Shown here: positions 45,560 through 55,120 of the stretch, piece by piece
Layout: every line of letters begins with the position of its first letter
Position numbering within the stretch: position 1 is the first letter of the stretch
From: Chryseobacterium sp. LAM-KRS1
GTDB lineage: Bacteria; Bacteroidota; Bacteroidia; Flavobacteriales; Weeksellaceae
DNA length: 64,000 nt
Assembly: GCF_013184525.1 (NCBI RefSeq)
Contig: NZ_JAAOIZ010000004.1
Location: 124,001 to 188,000 of the forward strand
Direction of reading: 5' to 3'
Position numbers and translations under genes: made by a program
Notes under the pieces: generated by a model
Told to the model about the DNA's origin: nothing
The model's input: only the letters and a program-made list of their open reading frames with translations
Database searches by the model: none

Positions 45560-48397
45560 CTATTTAATGATGATCTTTTGTATCGCAATTCCCGACTCAG
45601 AATTCAGATGAACAAGATAAGTTCCTGCAGGATAATCCATTTTAAACTCATAAGTTCCACTCTCATTTTTGAGCCCGAATGATTCCAACTTTTTACCTGT
45701 CATATCATACAAGGCAATTACTGCATTCTTAGCCTTATAATATTTTAGTTTTACTACTTTATTATGCACCGGATTCTCCATTACCTGAAGAGATAGTCTA
45801 TGAGGTGCATTTTCATCCACAGTAGATAAATTGCCTGTATAATTCCCAAAAATCCTGAATTCTCCGGGTTGTAATACAATAGGAGCTGTAGTCGAGGTAA
45901 TATTTGAAATAGTTTGGTCCATCAAGTTCTGCCATTGACCTGTATATGGAAAATAAGGAACAACATTCTTCGTTGTTGTATTGTAATTCGCCAGAACTAC
46001 TACATTTTTCATCCCGTTATTAAGAAGATTGTCATAAACAAATATCCTGGTTATCAATCCGTCCGGATCATTAGAAAGGTTATTGGATTCTACAGTATAG
46101 GTTTTTGATTTAAACACAGGATATGTATTTCGGATTGTAATAATTTGTGCCCATGTATCATAAACAGCTTTTCTATTTGCGTTGTTTTCGTAACCTAATG
46201 TAAAGGCAATTGGCTTTTCGTCGGTTCTGCAACCATTATTAATGGTTCCGTCGGCACATCGGTTAATACTGAATTCATAACCAAGTTCTCCAAATTGCCA
46301 GATCATTTTCGGTCCCGGTATGGTAAAGAAGGTCGCTCCAAAAGCTTTCATCCTTTCAAGAGCCGTATCAAGATTTTTTACACTATAAGCCCCGTTTATC
46401 GCGCCATATTCTAAATTTTTAAACATAAGTCTTTCCTCATCATGGCTTTCTCCATATCCTACAGCATTCATTTTGGTGAATCCGTGAAGTTGATGATTCA
46501 TCCGGTCAAAATTGCTGTTTTCCTTATATCCCATTGTATTCTGGTTATAAGGCTCTGTTTGCTTATTCCAAAGCAGCACTCCTTTTCCTTCAGCAACTCT
46601 GTAGTTGGCCCATTGCTGTTCTTCTGCATCTGTTCCTAAATGTTCAAAAATCATATATGAACTAGGGTCAATTGCCCACTGTTTATCCGCATAGTACTTT
46701 AAAATATCTACCCTGTCCTGTTGATAAGCATTCGTGCAGTTCTCATCATTTTCGGAACAATTTTGGGTAAATCCTTTGGTGAGATCCCAACGGAAACCAT
46801 CAATTTTATATTTCGTCAGCCATTGCTGCAAGGTCCGTTCAACATAATATCTCGTGGCTGAACTTGTGTGATTGAAGTCATTGAAAACATTGTAAGAATG
46901 TTTGGGAACCTGATTAAAATAGGGATTATTAGCTGCTACATCCCCATATCCATCCCCGTCAGGGTCAATATTCCATAATCTTACGAGTGGAGACCTTCCC
47001 GTAGCATGGTTAAATGCCACATCTAAAATCACAGCAATCCCGTTTTGATGGCACAGATCTACAAATTCTTTAAATTTCTCCGGTGTCCCATAGGCTTTAT
47101 CTAATGCATAATGAAAAGAGGTATTATATCCCCATGAAAGATTTCCTTCAAATTCCATAATAGGAAGAAGCTCAATTGCATTAATTTTTAAATTCTTTAA
47201 ATAGGTAATCTTATTGATAAGAGATTGCCAGTTCTTTTCCTGTGTAAAATCTCTTAATAGCAACTCGTATACAATCAGATCTTCTTTATCTGGTCTCTGG
47301 AAATTGGTAACCTGCCAATTATAATTTGGCTGCCCTGTTTTAAACATAGAAACTTCAAAATTCTGTCCCGCAGGAAAGGGTGGCAAATTGGGATATGTGG
47401 ATGACGGAATCCATTGGTCGTCGTAAGAAGACAAAATCTGCGGAGAAAAAGGATCCGCTACTTTTTTCAGGTCATTCGTTCTGTATTGAAAAGTATAAAG
47501 CTGCTGCGGAGTAATCCCATCTAACTCAATCCAATATAAATCAGGGTTTGTAGTATCCCTTTTCATCAGGTAATTATCATTTACTGTCCAACTATTAAAA
47601 CTTCCGATGACATGCACAAAGTTTTTATGGGGAGCATACAATGCTAAACCAACCTTTGTATTGTCGGTAGGATGATAATTAATGCCTTGACGTATCCATG
47701 AAGGAATAGCCTGAGATATTACATTTCTTGGAATCTGTATTATGAATTTCGCATTTTTAGTCCCGGAATTATCTGTAGCAATGAGTTCCATATCAGCATC
47801 TGCATATACCATATAGGTGAAAGAGTACGAAACAGAAGGAGTAGATGTTGAATTTACAACAACTCCATTAGCTTTTAATTGAAAATTAGCGGCGACGTTT
47901 GTTGTTGCTGATATAGAAACAGAACCTCCTGAAGGTACAGGTGTCAAGCTATTTGGCAGCGGATTTGTCAGGGTGAGATTTAATACACCTACATTTACAA
48001 AAATATCCGGAGAAGTTTGATGGGTTCCCGCCTTGTCTTTTAATAGAAAACCAAATCTTCCGATTCCTGTTCTTCCAAAAAAAGTTGTTGGTGTAAAAGT
48101 CAGTGAATACGTATCTGTTGTTGCATTATAATTCAGTTTATTCTGATCATCAGAATTGTCCCAGCTCCCATTTGTAGGACAATTCTGACTATTCATATAG
48201 TTGGTATCCAGTGACCATGACCAAATATAAATCGCGTGGTTACTAACGTTCCAGGCCGATTCATCAATCTGATCACCAGGAACTGTCAGTGTGATCTGAT
48301 CTGTTTCGTTAAACTGTCCGGGAGTAATGGTATAGTTGATTTGTCCGAACACAAAAAAATTGATCAACAGCAATATAAAAAAGTAAAATTTCTTCAT
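45560..48397 (-). CDS. T9SS-secreted GH13 alpha-amylase/pullulanase-like glycosidase
   Basis: 945 residues. Signal peptide (about 1-18, ending FGQ), two N-terminal beta-sandwich modules, including a CBM48/E-set domain (VHVIGSFNSWTVNDNYLM, about 265-345), then the GH13 barrel (about 375-740): INAIELLPIMEFEGNLSWGYN, nucleophile Asp near 538 in GFRWDLTKGF, acid/base Glu near 584 in MIFEHLGTD, and transition-state Asp near 652 in YGESHDEER. It ends with a T9SS type A sorting domain (VMENPVHNKVVKLKYY, KIIIK end). It should hydrolyse starch-like alpha-glucans outside the cell. No SusCD pair is adjacent, so it is not part of a visible starch-uptake locus. Confidence 0.93.
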   Translation of the reverse strand: MKKFYFFILLLINFFVFGQINYTITPGQFNETDQITLTVPGDQIDESAWNVSNHAIYIWSWSLDTNYMNSQNCPTNGSWDNSDDQNKLNYNATTDTYSLTFTPTTFFGRTGIGRFGFLLKDKAGTHQTSPDIFVNVGVLNLTLTNPLPNSLTPVPSGGSVSISATTNVAANFQLKANGVVVNSTSTPSVSYSFTYMVYADADMELIATDNSGTKNAKFIIQIPRNVISQAIPSWIRQGINYHPTDNTKVGLALYAPHKNFVHVIGSFNSWTVNDNYLMKRDTTNPDLYWIELDGITPQQLYTFQYRTNDLKKVADPFSPQILSSYDDQWIPSSTYPNLPPFPAGQNFEVSMFKTGQPNYNWQVTNFQRPDKEDLIVYELLLRDFTQEKNWQSLINKITYLKNLKINAIELLPIMEFEGNLSWGYNTSFHYALDKAYGTPEKFKEFVDLCHQNGIAVILDVAFNHATGRSPLVRLWNIDPDGDGYGDVAANNPYFNQVPKHSYNVFNDFNHTSSATRYYVERTLQQWLTKYKIDGFRWDLTKGFTQNCSENDENCTNAYQQDRVDILKYYADKQWAIDPSSYMIFEHLGTDAEEQQWANYRVAEGKGVLLWNKQTEPYNQNTMGYKENSNFDRMNHQLHGFTKMNAVGYGESHDEERLMFKNLEYGAINGAYSVKNLDTALERMKAFGATFFTIPGPKMIWQFGELGYEFSINRCADGTINNGCRTDEKPIAFTLGYENNANRKAVYDTWAQIITIRNTYPVFKSKTYTVESNNLSNDPDGLITRIFVYDNLLNNGMKNVVVLANYNTTTKNVVPYFPYTGQWQNLMDQTISNITSTTAPIVLQPGEFRIFGNYTGNLSTVDENAPHRLSLQVMENPVHNKVVKLKYYKAKNAVIALYDMTGKKLESFGLKNESGTYEFKMDYPAGTYLVHLNSESGIAIQKIIIK

Positions 48398-48421
48398 AAG
48401 GGCCTTTTTTCTATTTATATA

Positions 48422-48449
48422 CTAAAATAGTTTAATTTCTTAAAAGCAA
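48422..48449 (-). promoter_or_regulatory. Promoter of the GH13 gene (TTG-N17-TATTTTAG)
   Basis: On the minus strand TTG (48449-48447) is followed after 17 bases by TATTTTAG (48429-48422), a near match to the Bacteroidota consensus, 25 bases before the ATG. Confidence 0.5.
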
Positions 48450-48573
48450 TTTATTTTAAACAAAATAATACACAAAAATTACTAATTAATCATTCACAAT
48501 TTAAAATGACCGCTTCACGATTAATAATGCCCGGTTGAAATGAGTAACAATGGTAAGCCTTTACGAATCGTTC

Positions 48574-48581
48574 TACTTTTG
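48574..48581 (+). promoter_or_regulatory. -7 box (TACTTTTG) for the alpha/beta hydrolase gene
   Basis: TACTTTTG, 44 bases upstream of the ATG at 48626. Confidence 0.45.
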
Positions 48582-48625
48582 AATCAGAAATAAAAATCAC
48601 TCCAAAAAATCAAAAACCTAAAGCT

Positions 48626-49651
48626 ATGTTACAAAGATTTAAGATTCAAAATGTAATGGAAAAGCTGATTCTAAATGCCGTTTTTCTCATTCTTATTACA
48701 ACGGGCTCGCTCCACGCACAGCAAACATCCGCTCATCCTCAGGATCAGGAAAGTTCGCTCGGAGTTTTAAAGCAGATTGATGCAGGTGTACTCAATATAG
48801 GGTATACTGAAGCCGGACCAGCCAATGGAACTCCTGTTATTCTTCTTCACGGATGGCCTTATGATATCCACAGTTACAATGAAGTAGTTCCGATTTTGTC
48901 ACAAAAAGGATACAGAGTAATTACTCCTTATCTGAGAGGATTTGGAACGACCCGTTTTATCTCTCCAAATACAATGAGAAATGCCCAGCAATCTGCAGTT
49001 GCCCTGGATATCATTGCCTTGATGGATGCCCTTAAGATAAACAAAGCAGTAGTTGGAGGGTTCGACTGGGGAGCCCGGACAGCAGACATTATGGCTGCGT
49101 TATGGCCGGAACGAGTAAAAGCTCTTGTTTCTGTAAGCGGATATTTAGTCACAAATTTAGAAGCTAATAAAAATCCATTAACTCCGGAAGCTGAATATGG
49201 CTGGTGGTACCAATATTATTTTTCTACCGACAGAGGTGAAAAAGGATATGCTAAAAATGCATATGAATTTAATAAACTGATCTGGAAATCTGCTTCACCA
49301 AAATGGAATTTTGACACGGCAACCTTTGATCAGACAGCCGAATCCTTTAAAAATCCCGATCATACGGCAATTGTTATTCATAACTATCGTTGGAGGTTAT
49401 CCCTGGCCAAAGGAGAGCCCAAATATGACAATCTGGAAAAACGTTTGGACAAACGCCCCGTTATTAATGTACCCACCATTACTATAGCAAGTGATTTTGA
49501 TGGTCCCGCTGCAGATGGAAAAGCTTATGCCAAACAATTTACCGGTAAATATGTACATAAAATCCTCAATGGAATAGGCCATAATGTTCCGCAGGAAGCT
49601 CCGAAAGCTTTTGCTGAAGCTATTATTGAAGCAGATTCTATGGCAAATTAA
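48626..49651 (+). CDS. Secreted alpha/beta hydrolase (epoxide hydrolase/dehalogenase-like)
   Basis: 341 residues. The signal peptide (LILNAVFLILITTGSLHAQ) is cleaner if translation starts at the ATG at 48656, so the true protein may be 331 residues. The oxyanion region is VILLHGWPYDIHSYNEV. The nucleophile elbow is GGFDWGAR, with Asp rather than Ser, as in epoxide hydrolases and haloalkane dehalogenases. The acid position is in ASDFDGPAA and the histidine in NGIGHNVPQEAP. The likely reaction is hydrolysis through an alkyl-enzyme ester. The substrate is unknown. It is exported to the periplasm and transcribed alone. Confidence 0.85.
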   Translation: MLQRFKIQNVMEKLILNAVFLILITTGSLHAQQTSAHPQDQESSLGVLKQIDAGVLNIGYTEAGPANGTPVILLHGWPYDIHSYNEVVPILSQKGYRVITPYLRGFGTTRFISPNTMRNAQQSAVALDIIALMDALKINKAVVGGFDWGARTADIMAALWPERVKALVSVSGYLVTNLEANKNPLTPEAEYGWWYQYYFSTDRGEKGYAKNAYEFNKLIWKSASPKWNFDTATFDQTAESFKNPDHTAIVIHNYRWRLSLAKGEPKYDNLEKRLDKRPVINVPTITIASDFDGPAADGKAYAKQFTGKYVHKILNGIGHNVPQEAPKAFAEAIIEADSMAN

Positions 49652-49677
49652 ATCAATCAAAAATTTAACCTAAAACA

Positions 49678-49719
49678 AAACCCGCAATGTACAATATAGT
49701 ATACACTGCGGGTTTATTT
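49678..49719. terminator. Bidirectional terminator between the hydrolase and FISUMP genes
   Basis: AAACCCGCAGTGTA-like arms (AAACCCGCAATGTA and ATACACTGCGGGTTT) around a short loop, with one mismatch and A/T runs on both sides. Confidence 0.8.
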
Positions 49720-49824
49720 AACTAAAAAATGAACTATCTTTTAAAATGTCATATATTGAATATGAATAAGTTTTGAAAACAAAGGTCTTTACCGATTACC
49801 TTCTAAATAATCAATAGTAAAGTA

Positions 49825-51861
49825 TTAGTTTTTAATGATTTTTTTTGAAAAAGTTTGCCCGCTCTTTAACTTTACCTGAACCATATAAACTCCTTTAGCA
49901 ATTCCTTGCATATTAATCTTGTTATTGAAAAACGGAATTTTGACAATTTGCCCTACTGCATTCATTACCTGCACATTTTCTATTGCTGAATCCACATCAA
50001 TGTTAACAATTCCATTCGTTGGATTTGGATATACACTTATTGTATTAAGTCTGATTTCGGAAGTACTTAGCGCAGATACATCCTTGACACATCTTACCGA
50101 TTGTCCTTGGCCTCTTGGTCCGCCTGCATTTGGATTTCCAATAGTATTCCCGATATAAAAGTATTTGGCTCCGAAGGCTGACGGGGTGGAACTCCAGTAA
50201 TAGCCTCTTTGCCCAACAAAAGTAAAGTCAGCTGTTGAAGCTCCTCTGTATCCTCCCGCAGACAATTTTAAAGTACTGCTGTATGCGGTTGCAGGATTAT
50301 TGATTACTTCAGCACTTTGCAATGCAGCCCAATCTGCCTGGCTCGGCATTTTCCAATCCAGGCTTATTGCTTTACAAGGATCATATCCGTTTCCTGAGTT
50401 TACCGCATTCATATTGTTTGCTGACCAGTGATCTGTTAATGAATTGGCATTCCACCAGGATCCGGTTACAAAAGAAGTAATTCCGGTTAACCCATCTGGA
50501 GAATTCGGCGTAGGAATGCCTACTGTTTGAGAATTTCTTTTCTGATGTCCATCATCCCATCTCCCCCACTGAAATAAGTCTCCGTAAGAATCTTCATCTG
50601 TCATTGAGGTAGCTACCTGAATGCTTCCCAGATTCTGCTGAAGCCATATTTTCCCATCCTTACCTCTAACAGTAGAATAAGAAACCTGACTTCCGTTATA
50701 GGTAAAAGAAACACATCCTGTATCTCCGGGATTATTTCCCGGATCTGCATTGGTACAGGTTTGAGATGAACCGGCAATTGAAATTCTTTTTACGCGTGTT
50801 CCATCCTGAGAATAAGCCAAAACCAGATATTTGTTCAATGTATCGATCGCGAGATCATTAAATGTAGCTCCTCCATCGGAAATAAAATCCCCTCCAAAAG
50901 CACCCCATAACTGAGTTACATTGTCCAATTTGTAAACCGTATTTCTTAAATGATTATCATTTTCCCATCGACTAACCGCTACATAAGGTTCACCTGAAGG
51001 TGTTACTGCAATTGCGGTATACTGAACAGCTCCTGATGAAAAATAAGCATTTCCAACCTGAACCCAGGAAGTTCCGTTAAACTTCTTAACATTTACTTTC
51101 CTTCCATTCGCAGCATTGGAAACATAAGCAACATACAAATTATTATTGCTATCAATTGCAATATCTGAATAATACTGTTCTCCTGATGAAGAAGCATCAA
51201 CAACACTTCCACCAACCAATGTCCAATTATCGGAAGCTGTTGCCCCCGTTGAATTTTGATATACATTAACTCCGTTCGCTACACTACAAGTATATACCTT
51301 ATTATCTGATCCTATTACCATTTCAGCAAATGCTGCTCCATTAGAAAAACCACTATTTCCAACCTGTTCCCAGGATCCGTTTACATAACGTTTAACAGTT
51401 CCGGATTCATCGTTACTATATGTAAATAAAACATTGGAGGATGATACTGCCGAAGCATGATAATTTACTGAATTCGATGTAACATTGGGTAATTGTGCCC
51501 ATGCAAGACCAGTATACTGACGTACTTCCAGACCGGAACCCGGGTAACCGATCTGATTGGTATAATAGGGATTTCCTGAACTGTCAAGTGTCAGTGAATT
51601 GTAAAGGGCTGATCCGTTTGTTATCCCTGCACTTCCGCCTACGTAAGACCAACCGGTTCCGTCAAATTTCTGAACCGAGCCTTTCCCAACAGACACATCA
51701 TAATATGATAAATAATAGTTCCCTGAATGATCTATAGCCAGATTATTATTACTACTCCCTCCCGCAGAAACAATTGTGCTCAAACCTACATTTTCCCACT
51801 GCTGAGCATATAGGATACTTCCACCAATGAACAACCCTAGTCCCAGCACCAATTTTCGCAT
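49825..51861 (-). CDS. T9SS-secreted protein with FISUMP domain
   Basis: 678 residues from the ATG at 51861 (MRKLVLGLGLFIGGSILYAQQ is a clean signal peptide). An in-frame ATG eight codons upstream is less likely. Residues 25-370 form repeated beta-propeller or kelch-like blades (LAIDHSGNYYLSYYD, YTAIAVTPSGEPYVAVS). A FISUMP (Fibrobacter succinogenes major paralogous) domain follows (about 395-600: KIWLQQNLGS, DWKMPSQADWAALQSAE, GYYWSSTPSAFGAKYFY, GQSVRCVKD). The T9SS type A sorting domain closes the protein (VYPNPTNGIVNID). Surface-exposed, function unknown, adhesion or binding possible. Confidence 0.88.
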   Translation of the reverse strand: MRKLVLGLGLFIGGSILYAQQWENVGLSTIVSAGGSSNNNLAIDHSGNYYLSYYDVSVGKGSVQKFDGTGWSYVGGSAGITNGSALYNSLTLDSSGNPYYTNQIGYPGSGLEVRQYTGLAWAQLPNVTSNSVNYHASAVSSSNVLFTYSNDESGTVKRYVNGSWEQVGNSGFSNGAAFAEMVIGSDNKVYTCSVANGVNVYQNSTGATASDNWTLVGGSVVDASSSGEQYYSDIAIDSNNNLYVAYVSNAANGRKVNVKKFNGTSWVQVGNAYFSSGAVQYTAIAVTPSGEPYVAVSRWENDNHLRNTVYKLDNVTQLWGAFGGDFISDGGATFNDLAIDTLNKYLVLAYSQDGTRVKRISIAGSSQTCTNADPGNNPGDTGCVSFTYNGSQVSYSTVRGKDGKIWLQQNLGSIQVATSMTDEDSYGDLFQWGRWDDGHQKRNSQTVGIPTPNSPDGLTGITSFVTGSWWNANSLTDHWSANNMNAVNSGNGYDPCKAISLDWKMPSQADWAALQSAEVINNPATAYSSTLKLSAGGYRGASTADFTFVGQRGYYWSSTPSAFGAKYFYIGNTIGNPNAGGPRGQGQSVRCVKDVSALSTSEIRLNTISVYPNPTNGIVNIDVDSAIENVQVMNAVGQIVKIPFFNNKINMQGIAKGVYMVQVKLKSGQTFSKKIIKN

Positions 51862-51931
51862 TGTAAAATATAAAATTTTCAACATAATGAATATTATTTT
51901 TAATTATTCTAAATTTAAATTTAACTTTGCG

Positions 51932-51939
51932 CAAAAGTA
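51932..51939 (-). promoter_or_regulatory. -7 box (TACTTTTG) for the FISUMP gene
   Basis: TACTTTTG on the minus strand, 71 bases before the preferred ATG. Confidence 0.45.
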
Positions 51940-52035
51940 CTCTACTCAGGTAATCTGAAGTTATCATTTTCAAACTTTTTGTTATCGGGTGTTTAACTAA
52001 ATATCAATCGTACCATATCGTAAGGAGATTGCCAC

Positions 52036-52902
52036 ATGAAGGAACAATCTAAAAAAGGATTATTATTCAGATCCGCAGACTTTAAAATAATACAGGAAGA
52101 AGTTTGCCCCGAACAATTCTCGAAATCAATTATGACTGAGGGTCAAAATACCTTCAATCTTCTCTTTTTACTTAGTCAAGGCATCTATCTGGAGGCCCAG
52201 GATTGTAGAACAAGGTTTTTATTCAAAAAAAATCAATATATATTACATTATTCCTCCCAGGAAAATACCTCATTACTCTGGACAGAAAATCCCGAAAAAC
52301 TAAAATATCTCCAAATTCAGGTTACTTATCAGTATATGGAAAAACTGATTCAACCTGAATCTAACCACGAAAGCGCAGATATCTTAAAAAAAATGCTGAA
52401 TAATAATTATATATTTCTCCATAAGGAAACTCCACCACTTATGACAGTGGAAATGCATATGATCGTCAAGGAAATATTAAGCAATCCCAAAAAAGGAATT
52501 ACGCAAAAATTACTGATCGAAGCTAAAATAATCAAACTCCTGATTTTAATGATTGAACAGTTTGTTGAAAAAAAAACAAATGAAATCTCTCCTAAAACCG
52601 CATCAGCCATTAAAAGATTTGTGGATGAAAACTTCCATAAAAATATCAGGGTAGAAGAAATCGGCAAGATTATAGGAATTAATCAGAATAGCATTCGAAA
52701 AGCCTTCAAGTCCCAGTATAATATGACCATAACAGATTATATCTCAGACCTCAGAATGCTTAAGGCAAAAAAAATGATCATCAACAAGGAGATCATGATC
52801 AAGGAAATATCTATAGAATGTGGATATGAATATGTACAAAACTTTACAAGGGCCTTCAAAAAGAAATTCGGACTTTCTCCGGAGAAACTGAGAAACCAGT
52901 AA
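52036..52902 (+). CDS. AraC-family transcriptional regulator
   Basis: 288 residues. The first 180 form a cupin-like or divergent sensing domain of the PchR/Bacteroidota type. The last 100 residues are the double helix-turn-helix domain (VEEIGKIIGINQNSIRKAF, then IKEISIECGYEYVQNFTRAF followed by KKFGLSPEKLR). AraC-like proteins of this length bind DNA as dimers in response to a small ligand. Nearby candidate targets are the FISUMP gene (divergent) or the alpha/beta hydrolase. The ATG at 52036 has no overlapping signals. A terminator follows seven bases after the stop. Confidence 0.92.
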   Translation: MKEQSKKGLLFRSADFKIIQEEVCPEQFSKSIMTEGQNTFNLLFLLSQGIYLEAQDCRTRFLFKKNQYILHYSSQENTSLLWTENPEKLKYLQIQVTYQYMEKLIQPESNHESADILKKMLNNNYIFLHKETPPLMTVEMHMIVKEILSNPKKGITQKLLIEAKIIKLLILMIEQFVEKKTNEISPKTASAIKRFVDENFHKNIRVEEIGKIIGINQNSIRKAFKSQYNMTITDYISDLRMLKAKKMIINKEIMIKEISIECGYEYVQNFTRAFKKKFGLSPEKLRNQ

Positions 52903-52908
52903 ATAAAA

Positions 52909-52937
52909 AAAACCACCTAATCAGATTAAGTGGTTTT
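52909..52937 (+). terminator. Terminator after the AraC-type regulator gene
   Basis: AAACCACCTAATC and GATTAAGTGGTTT arms, one mismatch, single-base centre, followed by T residues. Confidence 0.75.
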
Positions 52938-53001
52938 GTATATGTTGTTTTGCTTTGATATCACTTTCCCGGAATTAAGGCGGAAAAGCAATGACAATCA
53001 A

Positions 53002-53280
53002 TTAATGATGTCCGTGACTATCGTGTAAGAAAGGACCGTTACCTTTAGGCTCGCTGAAGATTACCTCTACTCCTTCCTGCTCATATACTTTTTTTCTTCT
53101 GATATCTTCCGGATCGAAAGGCTTTACTTTACCGAAGTATTCCATCAAACCTTCGCTTAACCACATTGGGATTACTAATCCAAAAAACATAAAGATACAC
53201 CAGAATCCTACCAGGAACATTGTTACAAAATAGATGGTCCAAAGGAACTGATAAAACGGCCAAAATGCTGATAACATCAT
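53002..53280 (-). CDS. Small membrane protein of unknown function
   Basis: 92 residues. A long hydrophobic stretch (about 5-42, very rich in Phe, Trp and Met) forms one or two membrane helices. It is followed by a charged soluble tail (KPFDPEDIRRKKVYEQEG) and a histidine-rich end (HDSHGHH). I recognise no family. It is 95 bases downstream of the class I fumarase gene but has its own promoter, and an alternative ATG one codon in. The final histidines could bind metal. Confidence 0.7.
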   Translation of the reverse strand: MMLSAFWPFYQFLWTIYFVTMFLVGFWCIFMFFGLVIPMWLSEGLMEYFGKVKPFDPEDIRRKKVYEQEGVEVIFSEPKGNGPFLHDSHGHH

Positions 53281-53299
53281 TTTTCTTATAGATTTTAGG

Positions 53300-53330
53300 C
53301 AAAAATAGAACTTTTTTCCTTTTTACACAA
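53300..53330 (-). promoter_or_regulatory. Promoter of the small membrane protein gene (TTG-N20-TATTTTTG)
   Basis: On the minus strand TTG (53330-53328) and TATTTTTG (53307-53300) are separated by 20 bases, a good fit to the Bacteroidota consensus, 19 bases before the ATG. Confidence 0.55.
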
Positions 53331-53375
53331 AAGATACAGGCTCTATTTTTATTATTTATTTTGATTTTAAACTAA

Positions 53376-54983
53376 TTAATGCGCAAGATCTGCAAAGAAA
53401 TCATTCCCTTTATCATCTGTAATGATAAACGCCGGGAAGTCTTTGATCTCTATTTTTCTTACCGCTTCCATTCCTAATTCCGGGAAATCAACTACATCTA
53501 CCGAAAGAATATTGTCTTTGGCAAGGATAGCCGCAGGACCTCCGATAGAACCGAGATAGAAACCTCCGTACTTTTTACAAGCATCTGTTACATCCTTGCT
53601 GCGGTTTCCTTTGGCCAGCATAATCATGCTTCCTCCGTTTTTTTGGAATTCATCTACATATACATCCATTCTTCCGGCTGTTGTTGGGCCAAAACTTCCG
53701 GAAGGCATCCCTTCTGGGGTCTTTGCTGGTCCTGCATAATATATAGGGTGATTTTTAAAATATTCAGGCATCGGTTTTCCACTGTCGATCAATTCTTTAA
53801 TTTTCGCATGGGCAATATCTCTTGCCACAATTAAAGTTCCGTTTAGCTTTAATCGGGTTTTGATCGGATACTTTGAAAGCTCAGCCAGAATTTCCGGCAT
53901 TGGCTTATTCAGATCGATCTCAACGGCCTCTTCCAGGTGGGGCGCTGTTTCAGGCAAAAATCTTTTAGGATTTTCTTCCAGTTGTTCAAGGAAGATACCC
54001 TCTTTGGTAATTTTACCTTTAATGTTTCTGTCTGCTGAACATGAAACTCCCATTCCTACAGGACAAGAAGCTGCGTGACGAGGAAGTCTGATCACCCTTA
54101 CATCATGTGTTAGGTATTTTCCTCCAAACTGAGCCCCAATTGCACTTTCCTGACAAATCTTCTGAACTTTAGCTTCCCATTCAAGATCTCTGAATGCCTG
54201 TCCGCCTTCATTTCCGGAAGTAGGAAGATTATCGTAATATTTAGCTGAAGCTTTTTTCACTGCTGCCAGGTTAGCTTCCGCAGATGTTCCTCCAATGACC
54301 AAAGCAAGGTGGTAAGGTGGACATGCAGCGGTTCCAAGATCTGAAATTCTCTCCTTAATAAACTCTTCAAGAGATTTTTCATTAAGTAAGGATTTGGTCT
54401 TTTGATATAAGAAGGTCTTATTTGCTGAACCACCCCCTTTTGTTAAAAATAAAAACTCATAAGAGTTTCCCTTTTTGGTATATAAATCGATTTGAGCAGG
54501 TAAATTTGACCCCGAATTCTTCTCGTCAAACATATTCAAAGGAATGATTTGTGAATATCTCAGATTTCTCTTCTGATATGTATTATATATTCCTTTACTT
54601 AAATACTCCCCGTCATCTACTCCTGTATACACATTTTCTCCTTTTTTCCCCATTACAATAGCAGTTCCGGTATCCTGGCAGGAAGGAAGGGCTCCTTCTA
54701 CGGCAACGGCAGCATTCTGTAATAAGTTGTAGGCCACAAAACGATCGTTATCAGTAGCTTCAGGATCATCAATAATTCTTCTAAGGCTTTCAAGATGAGA
54801 AGAACGAAGCATAAAAGAAACATCAGCCATTGCCTCTTCAGCCAATAACTCCAATCCTTTAGGATCCACTGTTAAAATCTCTCTTTCCCCAAGTTGTTCT
54901 ACTTTCACATAGTCTGATGTAAGCTTCTTGTAAACCGTATCATCTTTCTGAATTGGATACGGATCCTGATATCTAAATTCCAT
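53376..54983 (-). CDS. Class I fumarate hydratase (4Fe-4S)
   Basis: 535 residues, the single-chain FumA/FumB type. It interconverts fumarate and malate in the TCA cycle using an oxygen-sensitive 4Fe-4S cluster. Cluster-ligand cysteines are in [14 protein letters not shown], in the [15 protein letters not shown] stretch and nearby. The N-terminal half ends around residue 330. The C-terminal swivelling domain has [17 protein letters not shown] and [17 protein letters not shown]. It stands head to head with the oxygen-stable class II enzyme gene. The 5' leader has a TATTTTTG box. Confidence 0.95.
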   Translation of the reverse strand: MEFRYQDPYPIQKDDTVYKKLTSDYVKVEQLGEREILTVDPKGLELLAEEAMADVSFMLRSSHLESLRRIIDDPEATDNDRFVAYNLLQNAAVAVEGALPSCQDTGTAIVMGKKGENVYTGVDDGEYLSKGIYNTYQKRNLRYSQIIPLNMFDEKNSGSNLPAQIDLYTKKGNSYEFLFLTKGGGSANKTFLYQKTKSLLNEKSLEEFIKERISDLGTAACPPYHLALVIGGTSAEANLAAVKKASAKYYDNLPTSGNEGGQAFRDLEWEAKVQKICQESAIGAQFGGKYLTHDVRVIRLPRHAASCPVGMGVSCSADRNIKGKITKEGIFLEQLEENPKRFLPETAPHLEEAVEIDLNKPMPEILAELSKYPIKTRLKLNGTLIVARDIAHAKIKELIDSGKPMPEYFKNHPIYYAGPAKTPEGMPSGSFGPTTAGRMDVYVDEFQKNGGSMIMLAKGNRSKDVTDACKKYGGFYLGSIGGPAAILAKDNILSVDVVDFPELGMEAVRKIEIKDFPAFIITDDKGNDFFADLAH

Positions 54984-55000
54984 TCAATTTTTTCTTTATG

Positions 55001-55008
55001 CAAAAATA
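55001..55008 (-). promoter_or_regulatory. -7 box (TATTTTTG) for the class I fumarase gene
   Basis: TATTTTTG on the minus strand, 17 bases before the ATG. Confidence 0.5.
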
Positions 55009-55120
55009 AAACATACTTAAAAAAACATGAGTAAAATCACCAATAACCTTTCATATTTATAACCATTATAAATTGTGAATTTTATAGTTTATCTTTAACT
55101 TTATAAAAATTTCAACCACA

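Noticed and set aside
48656..49651. Shorter start for the alpha/beta hydrolase at 48656
   Set aside because: It gives a cleaner signal peptide and may be right, but the promoter position does not decide, so the longer frame was kept with a note.
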